In this document: piece after piece, positions 21,758 through 21,871 of the stretch
Layout of the letters: the number at the start of each line of letters is the position of its first letter
How positions within the stretch are numbered: the stretch's first letter is position 1
Assembly (NCBI GenBank): GCA_038224615.1
Contig: JBBRFH010000016.1
Span: 1-21,871 of the forward strand
Reading direction: 5' to 3'
Length of the DNA stretch: 21,871 bases
From: JBBRFH01 sp038224615
GTDB taxonomy: Bacteria; Planctomycetota; Phycisphaerae; Tepidisphaerales; Tepidisphaeraceae
Position numbers and translations under genes: made by a program
The notes under the pieces: model-generated
The model's input: the letters and a program-made list of their open reading frames with translations, nothing else
Told to the model about the DNA's origin: nothing
Databases searched by the model: none

Positions 21758-21871
21758 CCATGCGCGCCGCGAAGATGCGATGAGCGCGAAGGCAAACGCG
21801 AAGAATAGGCATTTTTTTGTTGTTCCTTCGCGTTGAGCATCGCGCTCATCGCATCTTCGCGGCGCGTATGG
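21758..21871. repeat. Palindrome of GCGAAGATGCGATGAGCGCG words, copy 2 (family R5)
   Basis: The left arm starts CCATGCGCGCCGCGAAGATG (21758). The right arm ends CATCTTCGCGGCGCGTATGG at the window edge. They are complementary over almost 48 bases with only a few mismatches, around a loop containing seven Ts. The left arm is closely related to copy 1 at 20399. The element may extend past the window. Confidence 0.9.

Overview
The window is a high-GC bacterial chromosome segment. It most likely comes from a planctomycete of the class Phycisphaerae. The pointers are an N-terminal LEPR motif on a large secreted metalloprotease, HEAT-like/propeller proteins typical of the phylum, a division cluster with no ftsA or ftsZ, and intergenic palindromes built from short repeated words. 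The lineage is an inference from gene style; no rRNA is present.

Most genes lie on the minus strand, so the region reads right to left. It begins with murG (17981-16860). A two-gene nucleotidyltransferase-like/coiled-coil module follows (16817-16189), and a plus-strand membrane-anchored hypothetical gene (14077-16176) interrupts the cluster. Then come murC, murB, ddl and ftsQ (13469-9038), a small membrane protein, mraZ with a clear three-repeat MraZ operator, rsmH, a LysM protein and ftsL (4511-4224). This is the division and cell wall (dcw) cluster with its ends joined the wrong way round: ftsQ, normally near the end, runs into mraZ-rsmH, normally the start. No ftsA, ftsZ, ftsI, murE, murF, mraY, murD or ftsW is present. 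The products act together: MurG/MurC/MurB/Ddl make peptidoglycan precursors, FtsQ/FtsL are divisome scaffold proteins, and RsmH methylates 16S rRNA.

Left of ftsL are a small cysteine-rich protein, a XerC/D tyrosine recombinase, a P-loop ATPase with no normal start codon, an MNT nucleotidyltransferase whose HEPN partner survives only as a 25-codon stub, recQ, and the first codons of a probable coaE. On the right, plus strand, are a LEPR/SdrD-like/leishmanolysin-like/FN3/golvesin-C secreted protein (18155-20254) and an ArsR-methyltransferase fusion (20739-21692).

Two non-coding signals stand out. The 1.07 kb between mraZ and rsmH carries two diverged copies of a structured RNA-like motif: a nearly invariant 22-nt core followed by a hairpin whose stem changes with compensation while its CTGYAA loop is kept. 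It may be a standalone HEARO/omega-RNA-like element. Second, at least five unrelated families of short-word palindromes occupy the gaps. Four of them sit on the stop codon of a minus-strand gene, and one family occurs twice with a compensatory stem change.
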